A DNA stretch of 64,000 nucleotides, from the NCBI GenBank assembly GCA_914767885.1, contig CAJZBQ010000041.1, forward strand, positions 687,001 to 751,000, read 5' to 3'. The position numbers and the translations under genes were made by a program. The first letter of the stretch is position 1, and each line of letters begins with the position of its first letter. The notes beneath the pieces are model-generated. The model made no database searches. It was not told the DNA's origin and was given only the letters and a program-made list of their open reading frames with translations. This document shows, one piece after another, positions 19,260 to 29,500 of the stretch. The DNA is from Blepharisma stoltei (taxonomy: Eukaryota > Ciliophora > Heterotrichea > Heterotrichida > Blepharismidae).

Positions 19260-21873
19260 TTAATTTTTATGTTTCTTATTTATCAGACAACTTTTTTCTT
19301 GTTTGAGGGTTTGGTGGGTGTACATGATCTCCATCCCTGTGCCATATACAATCATACTCATTATTTTCATTTCTTTTTCCCAAGCGTTTACAAGCTCTTC
19401 CTTAGATCGTTTTAAGAAATCAACTTCATTGTCTCGCTGGATCAGTTTTTCTTTGATGTCTCTGATTTCTTCTTGATGAGAAGAGCTTAAGCTTTCTTCT
19501 TTTTGCCTTAAAGCTTCTTTAAGCTCTATTTCTGTCCTAGTTTTCTCTTCCTGCATGGAGTTTAAAGAGTCTTCTTTTTCTCTTAGTTCTAGCTTAAGAG
19601 TAGAAATTTCTGATTTAAGTTTCATTATATCTCTTTCAAGTTCTAAATATTTTATTTTGTCAACGCTTTGCTCGTTAAGCTCGCTTTGATTTCTTTTCAT
19701 AACTTCCAGCTGGTTTAATGCGATTCTTTCGCTTTCTTGGGCTTCTCTAAGCCGATTTGCTATTTTTTCTAAATCGATCTCACATGCTTTGATTGACATT
19801 TCTTTTTGTATGAGCATTGAGTCGAGTTTGTGGTTTTCTTCTTTGGAGTCTATTAGCTGTTTTGTGATTTCGTCCTTTTCTTTAAAAAGCTGCTTGATAT
19901 CATGGACATGTGACTCTCTTTCTTTTTTCAAGCTTTCACATTCATTTTGGATTTTTTCCCAAATTAACTTTTCAGCTTCAAGCTGCTGAATTTTACTCTG
20001 TAGGGCTTGGCATTCTTCGCCTGCAGCTTCTAGTTTAGCTTGACAGTCAGCTAAACTTTTAGCAATTTGATCTTTTTCGTCTTCAATTTGTGCAGCTCTC
20101 ATTTCTTCGTCTTTCCTCAATTTTTTTTCCTCTCTGCATTTTTCTTCCAATTTTTTCTTTGCCATATAAATTGTGTCCATTTGCTTGTTTATTTCTTGGA
20201 CAACCCCTCCTCCACCTCCTAGCTGGCTTTTCAAGGTTTTGTTTTCCATTTCTAGCCTTTCTATTTGTTCTTCTAATTCTCTCTGCATTCCTGTTTGTAA
20301 AGAAAAATCTTCTTCTTCCTTTTCAGTTTCTAGTAAACTTGCTTTTGAGTGGAATTCTCGTTGTGTTACAGTTTCTGGGATCAAAAATTCCCTCTTTTTT
20401 CCTTCCAGCTCTTTTTTGAATTTTTGGAGCTCTCTTATCTGCTGATCTTTGGTTTCAAGCGCTAAGGTAAGTTCTGCAACTCTTTCTTTTTCTTGGGAGA
20501 TTTGGTCTTTGTAGAAATTCAGTGTTTGTTTTAGTGTAACAACTTCGGACATGTTGTTCTCATTTTGTTTTATGGTCTCTTCAAGACTGTTTTTTTCTTC
20601 CTGAAGTTCTTTAACCTTCTTTTTGTATGTGCTTAAGTCTTCTAGCCGTTTTTTATACAATTCTAGCGTACTCTCAACTTTTCCTAGCTGTATCAATTTT
20701 TCTTGTGCCATATCAAGCTCGTCCTTTGTCATCCTTAGCTCATCTGTATGCGCTTTTTCAGTCTCCACCAGCTTGGCTTCCAATTCTTTAATTATTTTAT
20801 CCTGCTTTTCTATTTTTTCTTCCAGCTTAAACAATGATTCGTCTACGTTCCAATCTCTATTCCCAATCCTTCTTTCCAGCTCGTCTTCTAACGCTTTGAT
20901 TCTTTTTACATACTTCTCATTGTCATTGTTTAAATCCCTTTGCTTCTGCTCAATTTCTTTTAATGCACCTTGCAATTCCTCACATTGGTAAGCAAGACTT
21001 CTGTTTTCATGCTTCAGCTGGGTTACTTCTTTTCGTTCTTCTTCGTCTGTAAGCTTGGTCTCTCCTAGCTTGTTTAGAATCCTTTGTATGAAAACCATTA
21101 ACTCTACTTGAATGCTTTCATTTAGATCAAGGATCCTTGAGATGTAGGTTTCTTTAGACTTGCAGCTGACTACTGCACCCATAATTAGCTCAAGTAGCAT
21201 GATGGAGTTTTGACGTTCAGCTGATCTGGCAATTGCTGTAATTTCAACATGATCAACTATTTTGGTAGAAGGCACATTGAGGATGTCAGTATAAAACTTT
21301 TCTATTTGCCTCTTGAGTTTGTTTAGATTCCCTAGATCTTTGCTTGGTTAGCTAAAAAAATTCGAAAATCCTATTTTTTAGGGAAAATTAACTGTAACGA
21401 TCAAAGAATGCTTAATATAAATTGTTTAGATAAATTATATTTTATAATTTAATTTATAATTATATTATAATGAAGCCTCGGGAAATTATATTACCCCATT
21501 TAGATAGATGGTACTCTAAATTTAATCAATAAAAATGCAAATTTTCCATTTAAAATGTTCACAAATTTGGATTTTTAAAAATTAAAAAAATTTTTATAAA
21601 GAATTTCAAATTTTTAGGAAAAAAAATAGTCCCTCCATTAGACCCAAGAGAGAGAAGTAAGCGAGCTGAGAAATTGTCATGAGTATTTCGTATTATGGTA
21701 TCTGCACGGAAAAGATCTGGGGAACTAAATAGAAGTTACATTTGGCTCATGAGCTCGAAAAGCAATACTCCGTCACTCAAGTCGTCCATAGTTTTGATTT
21801 TTGCGGAAAGATTATTGCAATTAAGCTATATATCATATACCCATGCGATAAGGCTTCTCTCCAGATCGTTCAT
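19260..21873 (-). CDS. HOOK-type microtubule-adaptor protein, 752 aa, two introns and one IES
   Basis: Minus-strand gene from ATG 21873. Removing two 15-nt introns (21826-21840, 21725-21739) and a TA-bounded 325-bp insert gives exactly 753 codons. The N-terminal HOOK (calponin-homology-like) domain reads LIAWLNCNNL, DDLSDGVLLFELMSQISPDLF and, across the IES join, NFSARLGNLNKLKRQIEKFY; helix 8 is MLLELIMGAVVSCKSKETYISRIL. Residues about 190-745 form one long coiled coil. HOOK proteins activate dynein through this N-terminal domain and carry cargo at the C-terminus. The C-terminus is shorter and lacks a recognised cargo domain. Confidence 0.88.
21335..21659. other. TA-bounded IES (MITE-like relic) in the HOOK gene
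   Basis: Bounded by TA 21333-21334 and TA 21658-21659. The ends are imperfect inverted repeats (GATCTTTGCTTGGTTAGCTA against ACTTCTCTCTCTTGGGTCTA), and a degraded family 1 left arm (ATTCGAAAATCCTATTTTTT) lies inside. Removal restores the HOOK domain and the codon count. Confidence 0.85.
21725..21739 (-). other. 15-nt intron (HOOK gene, second)
   Basis: GTAACTTCTATTTAG on the minus strand, with an in-frame stop; removal gives MSQISPDLF. Confidence 0.85.
21826..21840 (-). other. 15-nt intron (HOOK gene, first)
   Basis: GTATATGATATATAG on the minus strand; removal joins LIAW to LNCNNL. Confidence 0.85.
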
Positions 21874-22035
21874 ATTAAAACTAATATTTTCTTATTTTTA
21901 AACAAATACTTCTTTATTATTTATATATTTTAGCAATTTAAAAAGCATCATTTAGGCCTCCAATAGTTATTTTTAAATTCTCCCATATTTCGCATTACCC
22001 CGCATTTCTTATAAATTTATTTCACTTATAAAATA

Positions 22036-22449
22036 ATGGCATTTGTAGACAATTCAAAAAATCTCAGTTCTGAAGACAGCTGGTTCAAGAAATCGCAAAA
22101 TTCACTAAAAGAAAGGTTCCTTAATATTGCAAATGATATAAAAGCGTTTCAAGGGCAGTTCTATGAAGTGGAAAAGAAATGCTTTAAAGAAGACCGAGGA
22201 CAGTGCTTAGCTCAGCATGACCAATTTAAATTGCTAATTGCTGATTTGCAGAGAAAACAGGAAAAAGAAAAACAAAAATGTTTTAAAACTTGTCAAGCTC
22301 TAATTCCTAAAGAAAATAATAGAAAACAAGCTAACTGGGAAAGTGATTATTTTGAGTGCTATTCACTTTATATGGAAAGATACATAAATTTAATGCAAAA
22401 TGAATGCGAAATTTATAAGAATGCAGCAAGTCAGCTGCTGGAAAATTAA
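22036..22449 (+). CDS. Small charged Cys-containing helical protein, 137 aa
   Basis: Intact ATG frame ending in TAA. Rich in Lys, Glu and Gln, probably all helical, with six cysteines including a CX3C pair (KCFKTC) and widely spaced others. This recalls twin-Cys intermembrane-space proteins such as the FAM136A/DUF842 group, but the Cys pattern does not match well enough to assign. No signal peptide or membrane segment. A MITE begins 29 bp after the stop. Confidence 0.55.
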   Translation: MAFVDNSKNLSSEDSWFKKSQNSLKERFLNIANDIKAFQGQFYEVEKKCFKEDRGQCLAQHDQFKLLIADLQRKQEKEKQKCFKTCQALIPKENNRKQANWESDYFECYSLYMERYINLMQNECEIYKNAASQLLEN

Positions 22450-22478
22450 TAAGTAATGAAATATTTTTTGATTACTAA

Positions 22479-22837
22479 CTCCCCCCCTCCCGTTAGTGAA
22501 CAAAAACCATTAGAAAAATCCCTATTTTTTGCCCAAAAACCCACCCTCCGTGAGTGAACAAAAATTTTTTATTGAAAAAACATTTTGATATATAAATGAT
22601 AATTAGTATAATGAAATCTAGAGCTAATTCTGTTTAATTTTAAACGAATTGCTTTTTAAAACATAAATTTTATAAATTAAATTAATATTTGCTTTCCAAT
22701 TTTTGTGAATTAGGATTTTTTAAATTTCGAAAAAAAAATGTTTTATAAAAATTTATATATAAATTATTTTAAAAAAAAAAAAATTAACCCCCCTCCGTGA
22801 GTGAACAAAATTTTTTTGTTCACTCAGGAGGGGGGAG
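22479..22837 (+). mobile_element. MITE family 1, copy a (359 bp)
   Basis: TSD TAA (22476-22478, 22838-22840). Left arm CTCCCCCCCTCCCGTTAGTG then a second direct motif CCACCCTCCGTGAGTGAAC; AT-rich core; right end a hairpin of CCTCCGTGAGTGAACAAAA with its inverse. No ORF. Intergenic. Confidence 0.9.
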
Positions 22838-22964
22838 TAAAGGTATAAAAACATCATTTTTTATTGATGATGATTTAAATTAAGAGCATGAGATACTTAA
22901 TTAAATCTAATTTTTTAGGTAATTGGTTTATATTTTTGAAATACTTTAACTTTATAGATCCAAA

Positions 22965-23247
22965 CACAATATTAAAAATGTCAGTTAGAAATAGATCCTA
23001 ACTCCTGGTAACCAGGACAGGGTCCTATCATCCGAGCTTAGTGAGAGAAGTCAAGCTTCTGAGAGTCTCAGCTTGAAGAAAAGAAGTCGATACTGAGGCT
23101 GGCACTGACTAGAGAAGTTTGAAGGGCTTATTAGCTTTAACGGTTAGGCCAGTCCACCTACCATTATTCAAAGTTGTTAATGTAGCTGGACCCTTAAGTA
23201 AAAGAAGACTAAGGGCAATTTGCCAGAGTAATTCATTAAACTTAAAC
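22965..23247 (+). mobile_element. SINE-like retroposon upstream of the mitochondrial protein gene
   Basis: About 283 bp, GC-rich in its first half, between two copies of ATAGATCCAAA (22954-22964, 23248-23258). It contains strong local hairpins (CTCCTGGTAACCAGGA; TCAAGCTTCTGAGAGT with CTCAGCTTGA). The small open frame across it (23119-23307) has no gene-like features. Confidence 0.55.
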
Positions 23248-23315
23248 ATAGATCCAAAAAATTTATTACATTTACTTACTAGAAATTTTAATAAACATCG
23301 TAGATAAATAAATCA

Positions 23316-25317
23316 ATGTTATTCAGATTTGCAAGAAGATTTTACAGACACACATTTTCCTTGCAAGAAACACAGAAATTCTTTACAAGCTGTAAAACTT
23401 CTAGAGATATCAAACCAGCCATAATCTCAATAACAAACTTCATGAAAACAGAAAAGCTCCCAGATATTCCTTTCCGTAACATTTTATGAGGAATCGCATA
23501 TTTGAAGCAAGTCAATCTAAACGAATCTAATTTTGGAAAAGAAATAACAAATCAATTCAATGCAAATAAGAATTATTACTCTAATGATACATGAGCCTTG
23601 CTTTTATACTTAACCAAGGTTCATTCCCTGCATGACCCAAATTTTGTGAAAAATCTGTACAGAGATATCCCAAAACACATAAACCAACTTGGGCTAAAAT
23701 TTTTCTGCTATTGTATTGATGGGCTTACTTATCGTACAGATTTGCTTACACAAGAAATAATGGACCGAGTGCATGAAGAGATAATACGTCTTGAAGGAAA
23801 ACTAAAAGAAGAAGACTTAAGGATAATTACAAGCAATCTCAAAACTTTAAATAAATACTACGTTGGCAGCCATAAAGCGTATGATTCCCTAGAAAATGAG
23901 ATTTTTAGGCTTAAAGATGTATTGAGTTTAAGGACAATCGCAACTGCTATGAGCTCTTTTTCTATTGTAGCAAGAATAAAGACTCTTAAAATCTATTCAA
24001 TCATGCTTAAGCCAATAATAGCTAAGCTTCCTGAAATAAATGATACTTGCTCAATACCTATGATTTTAAATGTTTACTGCCAATATGTTAACTTGAGGCT
24101 TTTTGAAGGACTTTTTGATGCTTGTGCTCACTTCCCCTTTAATTGGAACAAAACATTGGTAAATTTCATTTTTGGGTACTTTTAAACACTCTTTAAATTG
24201 GGCTAAATTTGGTTTTCATTAGGAAAATTGCCCCTGAAAGTAATAATTTTTATAAAGTTTGCTTTGACCTAATTTAATAGACAAAATGGAAGTAGAATGC
24301 TATTTAAACAGTTCAACACTGGATCAATTAATTTTTTATTTAATTCTCTATAAAAATAAATTAAAGTTCAAATAACTGCGCTAAATTTATTTTTTAAAAT
24401 AATCAAAAGGTTGAAAATGCAAATTTTTATTTGCCTAATTTAATAGATAAAAGCAATAGAATGTTATTTAAATACTTTTCGCACAGAATCATTAATTATT
24501 TATTTAATTCTTCATAAAATAAATTAAATTTGAAATTATTTTGCTCAATTTATATTTTTTTAAAAGCATTAAAGATGAAAAAATTTAAATATATTAAAAA
24601 AAATAACCCACTTTAAATTGGAACAGGATTTTTTGTTCCAATTTAAGGGGGGATTCAGATTATTTTACAAAATCCAGAGCCTTATATGAAGAGCAACTTA
24701 GATATGCTAATGACTATCCATTCTTTTTCAAAAACAGGATTATATTCAGAAATTATCGATCTTGTCCCTATTTATGTAAAGGAGCTGCCAGCAAATATCA
24801 AGCAAGAGCCTTCGAATTTAGGTGTATTTTTTATTGCAATTTTAAAATACCCTCTTCCTACTGATTACTTACTCACTTTACTCCGAAAATTGTAAAAGCA
24901 TCCTATCCTTTAAAAAAGATTATATAAAAAACTTTTGTAGTAGTATTTATAGCAATTTTAAGCAAAATTCTGATAGTTTGCATACATTTTATAAATTAAA
25001 TTAGCAAATTAAATTTTTTTAACTTTTAAATCTTAATAAATTATTGGAAACTAAAATTTTCTGACTCTTAAAGGTGGGAGCTACAAAAATGCTTAAGATG
25101 GCTAGTAGAAGGTCAACACCTTTTATTTAATCACCACAAAGCCAAAATTCTAATGAGGCTAGTCACTAACAATATTGACTGCCCAGAGTTTTTCGCCCAT
25201 TGCCTTGAAACTGTAAAGTTCACTGATTTAGATATACTGTATTTCAAAGCCATTATACCGAAACTGAAAGCTCTAGGATTTTCTATTAATGCAGAAAATA
25301 CAAATAACAATAATTAG
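23316..25317 (+). CDS. Probable mitochondrial helical-repeat protein, 423 aa, split by two MITEs
   Basis: ATG at 23316 gives an amphipathic, Arg-rich presequence (MLFRFARRFYRHTFSLQ) without acidic residues, typical of mitochondrial import. TGA codons at 23487 and 23592 are Trp. Removal of a 527-bp MITE unit (TCA repeat) and a 203-bp unit (TTA/CTA) leaves exactly 424 codons; joins read FDACAQIILQNPEPYM and DYLLTLQKCLRWLVEG. The chain is entirely helical with repeated motifs of about 35 residues (LRTIATAMSSFS, SIPMILNVYCQY, LDMLMTIHSFSKTGL), resembling the FASTK/RAP or octotricopeptide class of organelle RNA-binding proteins. No RAP domain is seen. The specific target is unknown. Confidence 0.75.
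24131..24654 (+). mobile_element. MITE family 2, long copy (524 bp), acting as IES
   Basis: TSD TCA (24128-24130, 24655-24657). Left end CTTCCCCTTTAATTGGAAC, degenerate internal copies (CTCTTTAAATTGGGC), right end a hairpin TTAAATTGGAAC...GTTCCAATTTAA followed by GGGGGGAT. Core includes two diverged direct repeats of about 130 bp (24240-24400 and 24420-24560). Removal restores the codon CAG at the join. Confidence 0.85.
24881..25080. mobile_element. Degenerate MITE-like IES (200 bp)
   Basis: Left flank TTA (24878-24880), right flank CTA (25081-25083), sharing TA. Ends CTCCGAAAATTG and GGTGGGAG preserve the CTCC/GGAG termini of the two MITE families. Removal joins the frame of the mitochondrial protein exactly. 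Confidence 0.75.
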
Positions 25318-25434
25318 AAATATATTTTCGGTATTTCAGCTCTCAGAAACACCACTTAAATACTATAAGAAAATAGTTTAAATTCAATACTTATTTATAA
25401 AATAATTTAAACTGCATTTGTAAATATTCCTATA

Positions 25435-26529
25435 ATGGGATCATTTTGTTCTTGCTTACGAGAATACAAACTCAACGACCAACAAATGTTCATCCAGAAG
25501 GAAACTTCTAATCTCAGAGCCCAGCTATTTCAAACTCCACTCGTATTGACATCAGAGAATTCTTACGATCCTTTTGATACCTCAAATTTAGTTACATTGC
25601 AATCTATATGTCGTGGATTTATTGATAGAAAAAATACTTTGACCCTCATGAACAATAAAGTGCGTGAGGTCAAAATTGAGTCTGGCCACTTATCAGTCCC
25701 AAGGACAAGCATTAAAGAAATTGAAGGAGAAATCCCGAACTATTTAAACGAGACCACAGCAGGCATAATTAAGCGACTAGAACCCTTTTTCTATGATATT
25801 AATGATGCAGACAGCCGAAATGTGAAGCATGGCCCTGTTAAAATGGAAACTGGAGCTATTTATATAGGAGAATGGAATGATAAGCTAGAAAGAAATGGAC
25901 GAGGAGTCCAGTATTGAGCTGATGGTTCAAAATATGAAGGATACTGAAAAAATGACCGAGCAAATGGCAGAGGAAGGCTGGTGCATGGAGATGGAGACAT
26001 TTATGACGGAGAATGAGTCAGCGATAAAGCTCATGGATACGGAGTTTACATCCATTCTGATGGAGCTCAATATGATGGGTTTTGACAGGACGACAAACAG
26101 CATGGCCATGGCGTCGAAAAATGGCCTGATGGCTCCTTATATGAAGGAAGCTATCATCAAGGCAAAAAGCATGGGACAGGGACTTTTATATGAGCCGATA
26201 AAAGTAAATATGAAGGTGAATTCCGAGATAACAGCTTAGAGGGAAAAGGAGCTTATATATGAAGCGATAAAAGGAGATATGAAGGAGAATGAAAAAATAG
26301 CAAAATGAACGGAAAAGGCATTTTTATTTGACCTGATGGCAGAAGATACATAGGAGAATATTTAAACGACAAAAAGCACGGACAAGGAGTCTTTATATGA
26401 CCTGATGGGAAAAAATATGAAGGAGCTTGGAAAAAAGGGAAGCAGCATGGACATGGAGTGTTTTTTACAGCTAAAGGAGAAAAAATAGAAGGGGAATGGA
26501 AAGAAGGTAAAAGAATTGATAAAATGTAA
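25435..26529 (+). CDS. MORN-repeat protein with IQ motif, 364 aa, predicted N-acylated
   Basis: Starts MGSFCSCL, suitable for myristoylation and palmitoylation. Residues about 50-75 hold an IQ-like motif ([15 protein letters not shown]). From about 140 to the end there are about nine MORN repeats ([48 protein letters not shown] and others). Nine or more TGA codons fall at conserved Trp positions, making this the clearest proof of the UGA=Trp code; under the standard code the gene would end at 25917. MORN proteins form membrane-associated scaffolds, in protists often at the basal body or cell cortex. The stop is 19 bp from the convergent SPT6 stop. Confidence 0.92.
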
Positions 26530-26548
26530 ATGTAAATTATTTTATAAA

Positions 26549-29500
26549 TTATCCCCATGAAGATTGGTTTGGTTTGGAATCCCAAGAGGAAGAAGTTGAA
26601 GAAGGCTGTGGAGCTTCACCCCAGGAGGATTGAGACGCAGGAGGATTTGCAGGTGTGTCTGACCAGCTTGTGGTTTGAGCAGCTTGAGTTTCTGAGCTTC
26701 CCCACCCACTGCTTGGAGGATTAGATGATGGCTTTGTAGCTCCAGAGTCTCCCCATCCAGTTGAACTGCTTGAAGTTGTATTAGAAGCTTGAGGTTCTCC
26801 CCAGCCTGTAGAGCTAGCTGCATTTGAAGTTCCAGATTCTCCCCATCCACCAGAGCTACTATTTGTAGTAGAGCTTGATCCTCCCCATCCTCCTGAACTG
26901 TTACTAGTTGTAGCTGAAGATCCAGAATCTCCCCAGCCAATTGAGGCATTGTTTGTGGTCGAAGAGCCAGAGTCTCCCCATCCAGTTGATGCGCTACTTG
27001 TGGAGCTCTCTCCCCATCCTGAAGAAGAGTTTGAGCTGTCTCCCCATCCTCCACTATTTCCTCCATCAGAGCTTCCCCATCCTCCACTTGATTCGCCTCC
27101 TCTTTCTTCTCCTGAGCCTCTTCTTCCTCTTCCACGACCTCTCCCACGGCCTCTTCCTTCATCTGGGTTAGGACATTCTCTTGACATATGGCCTTCTTGT
27201 CCACATTTAAAGCAAGCTTTTGGCTTATTCTCGCCAGGATTAGGACATTCTTTTGACATGTGGCCTTCTTGCCCACATTTAAAGCAGGCTTTTGGCTTGC
27301 TTTCTCCAGGGTTAGGGCAATCTTTAGACATATGTCCTTCTTGGCCGCATTTGAAGCACCCTTTTGGCTTTTTGTTAGCATTTTCCCCAGGGTTTGGGCA
27401 TTCTTTTGACATGTGCCCTTCTTGGCCGCATTTAAAGCAGCCTCTTCCTCGTCCACGTCCTCCTCTTCCACCTCTTTCAGCAGAGTCAATTTTGTCTCAA
27501 TCAGTTTCAGGCACAGGAGGAGCTGGCATAGTCCATGAGTTTTGGACTTCTTCGCCCCAGCCTACTTTCGGCTTTGCAGCTTTTTCAGCTTCTTCAGTTT
27601 TTTTCTCTTCAGTTCCCCATTTTTCAAAGTTTTTGGTAAGTTCCCAGTCATCAGCTCTGGGGGTTTTGGTAAGGTCTTGTCCGCCAGCCCATTCTTGAGC
27701 GCCGATATGAGGGGTTTTATCAAATGGGGTAGCATCGCCATAGCCTGGAGTTTTATTAGGTCTTTGTGGTGTCATAGGGGCTGTGTTTTCATTAGACTCT
27801 TTAAGAACTGGCTGTTTAAGCTGCTCAGCTGCTTTTCCAGGGATTGCCAGATAATTGGTAGTGTCTATCATAGGAGCTTTAGAACGAGCGAGATGGTTTT
27901 TGTAGAGACGGTCAGAGTAATGTCGCTTGAACCAGCTAATAAGAAAGGTCATATTTGGATGGTAGGCTTCATGGAAAAATAAACCTTTTGGTTTAACCTT
28001 GATATATTCTCTAATTATTTCTTCTTTTGGAAGATAGGTTAAGATAAAAAATTGAGGATACTGAGGAGAGACACAGAAATAGTAAGGAATTGTGGTAGGT
28101 TTTGCCTTTTTTTCTTGAGTTAGAAGGTTTTCTAAGAACTTCATGCTACCAGATGTGATGTCTTTGAATTTCGGATGTGAAATAGACTCTTTTACAATTT
28201 TTGCACATGGAGCAATATACCTGTCAGCTATTTCTTGTAAGGACTCATAGGTGTCTTGTCCAATCTTAAACCTCGTTCCCAACATATTTCCAGCTGGCTT
28301 TCCTTCTTCTGCAATATCCAGATGTGCATATAAAAAGTCATAAAACTTCCAAGTGCATGTCAAATGGTCCATTCCTCTACTGCTCGGCCTGAACACATAG
28401 TCTCCTATATCTTTATTGTATAATTCATCACAAGCAGACTTATAGCCAATATTTTTATATTTTGGATGATTCACGACCCTTGGGACATATTTTTGTCCCA
28501 CAACTTGCTCGTCTTCTTTAACTCCTCGTTCAGTCCAGTCACTGTCATCTTGTATAAAGGCATCATCAAGATTTAAATGAATATATTTCCCATGGTTTAG
28601 CACGTCTTCAGGCAATAAGCTGAGCTTTACTTTGAAAAGCAGCTCTTTAGGAGTCTTTAGCCTTGATGATACTTCTACGACTCTTGCAGTCAGTTTTTTG
28701 CCTTTATAAAACACTTCATTTATCTCTTCTTCTGTTGGAGTCTTTCCTTCTATAATGTTAGCAATTTCAACTTCGGCTTCTAATTCACATTCTAGCATAC
28801 ATCTTAGCACCTGCCTCTGAGGCTCAAACCCAATAACCATAGCTTGCACGATACTGCCTTTTTTAAGGGTTTGTCTTGTTTCTTTAGTAGTCAGGTAAAA
28901 TAAATCATCAGTTGGTGGCTCACTATAGCCTCTTTTTGGATTAGCAAAAGGCGTGGTCAGTTCAGCTACAATAAACTCTAAGATTTCTTTTTGGTTCATT
29001 TTGCCACGGTCAGCTTGGAGTTTTGCATAGACGTCAAGATCAAGTTCTCTCATCTTGTGGGGAACCAGCATTATTTCTTGGATTAAATTTTCTTCTTTAA
29101 TTCTTTCGTCACTGAGAGCTGATTTTGAAACAATTTTGGCGAGCTCATAGTTTTCTGGGTGAATACGGGTACAATCTAGAGGCTCAGTTTCGCCCTCTTC
29201 AAATGGAATTTTTATAAATGCGCAGCAGTTTTCGTAGATTCGCTTGGGTAAAATGCATTTCCCAATTATTTGGGCTCTCATAGCAAGTTTTTCTTTGCAG
29301 CGGTATTTGATTCCTTCAAGAAGATCATAAGCTCTTACTGGGCCAAGACCTGGAATAAATGATAGAGGACCTTGTAGATGAGGCTTATTAATGATTTGGT
29401 TTACATTGATTCCATACTGTGAGCATGCGTCAACAGCCACCATTTCCATCCCTATAAGTCTTTTAGACTCATTAACTAAGGACTGTAAATGATGCAGGTT

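Noticed and set aside
19789-20991. Several Ser/Phe-rich plus-strand ORFs opposite the HOOK coiled coil
   Set aside because: Antisense of Glu/Lys-rich coiled-coil codons; no independent features.
22954-23258. A tRNA-like gene in the hairpin-rich block
   Set aside because: Hairpins are present but no A/B boxes in proper spacing; treated as retroposon instead.
23119-23307. 62-codon ORF before the mitochondrial protein gene
   Set aside because: Runs through a retroposon-like element and out of frame with the gene start at 23316.
26542-27698. Long ORFs in other frames over the SPT6 tail (Pro-rich plus-strand frame and a Lys/Ala-rich minus frame)
   Set aside because: They are shadows of the repetitive GW/zinc-knuckle coding sequence; only the frame continuous with Spt6 has domain motifs.
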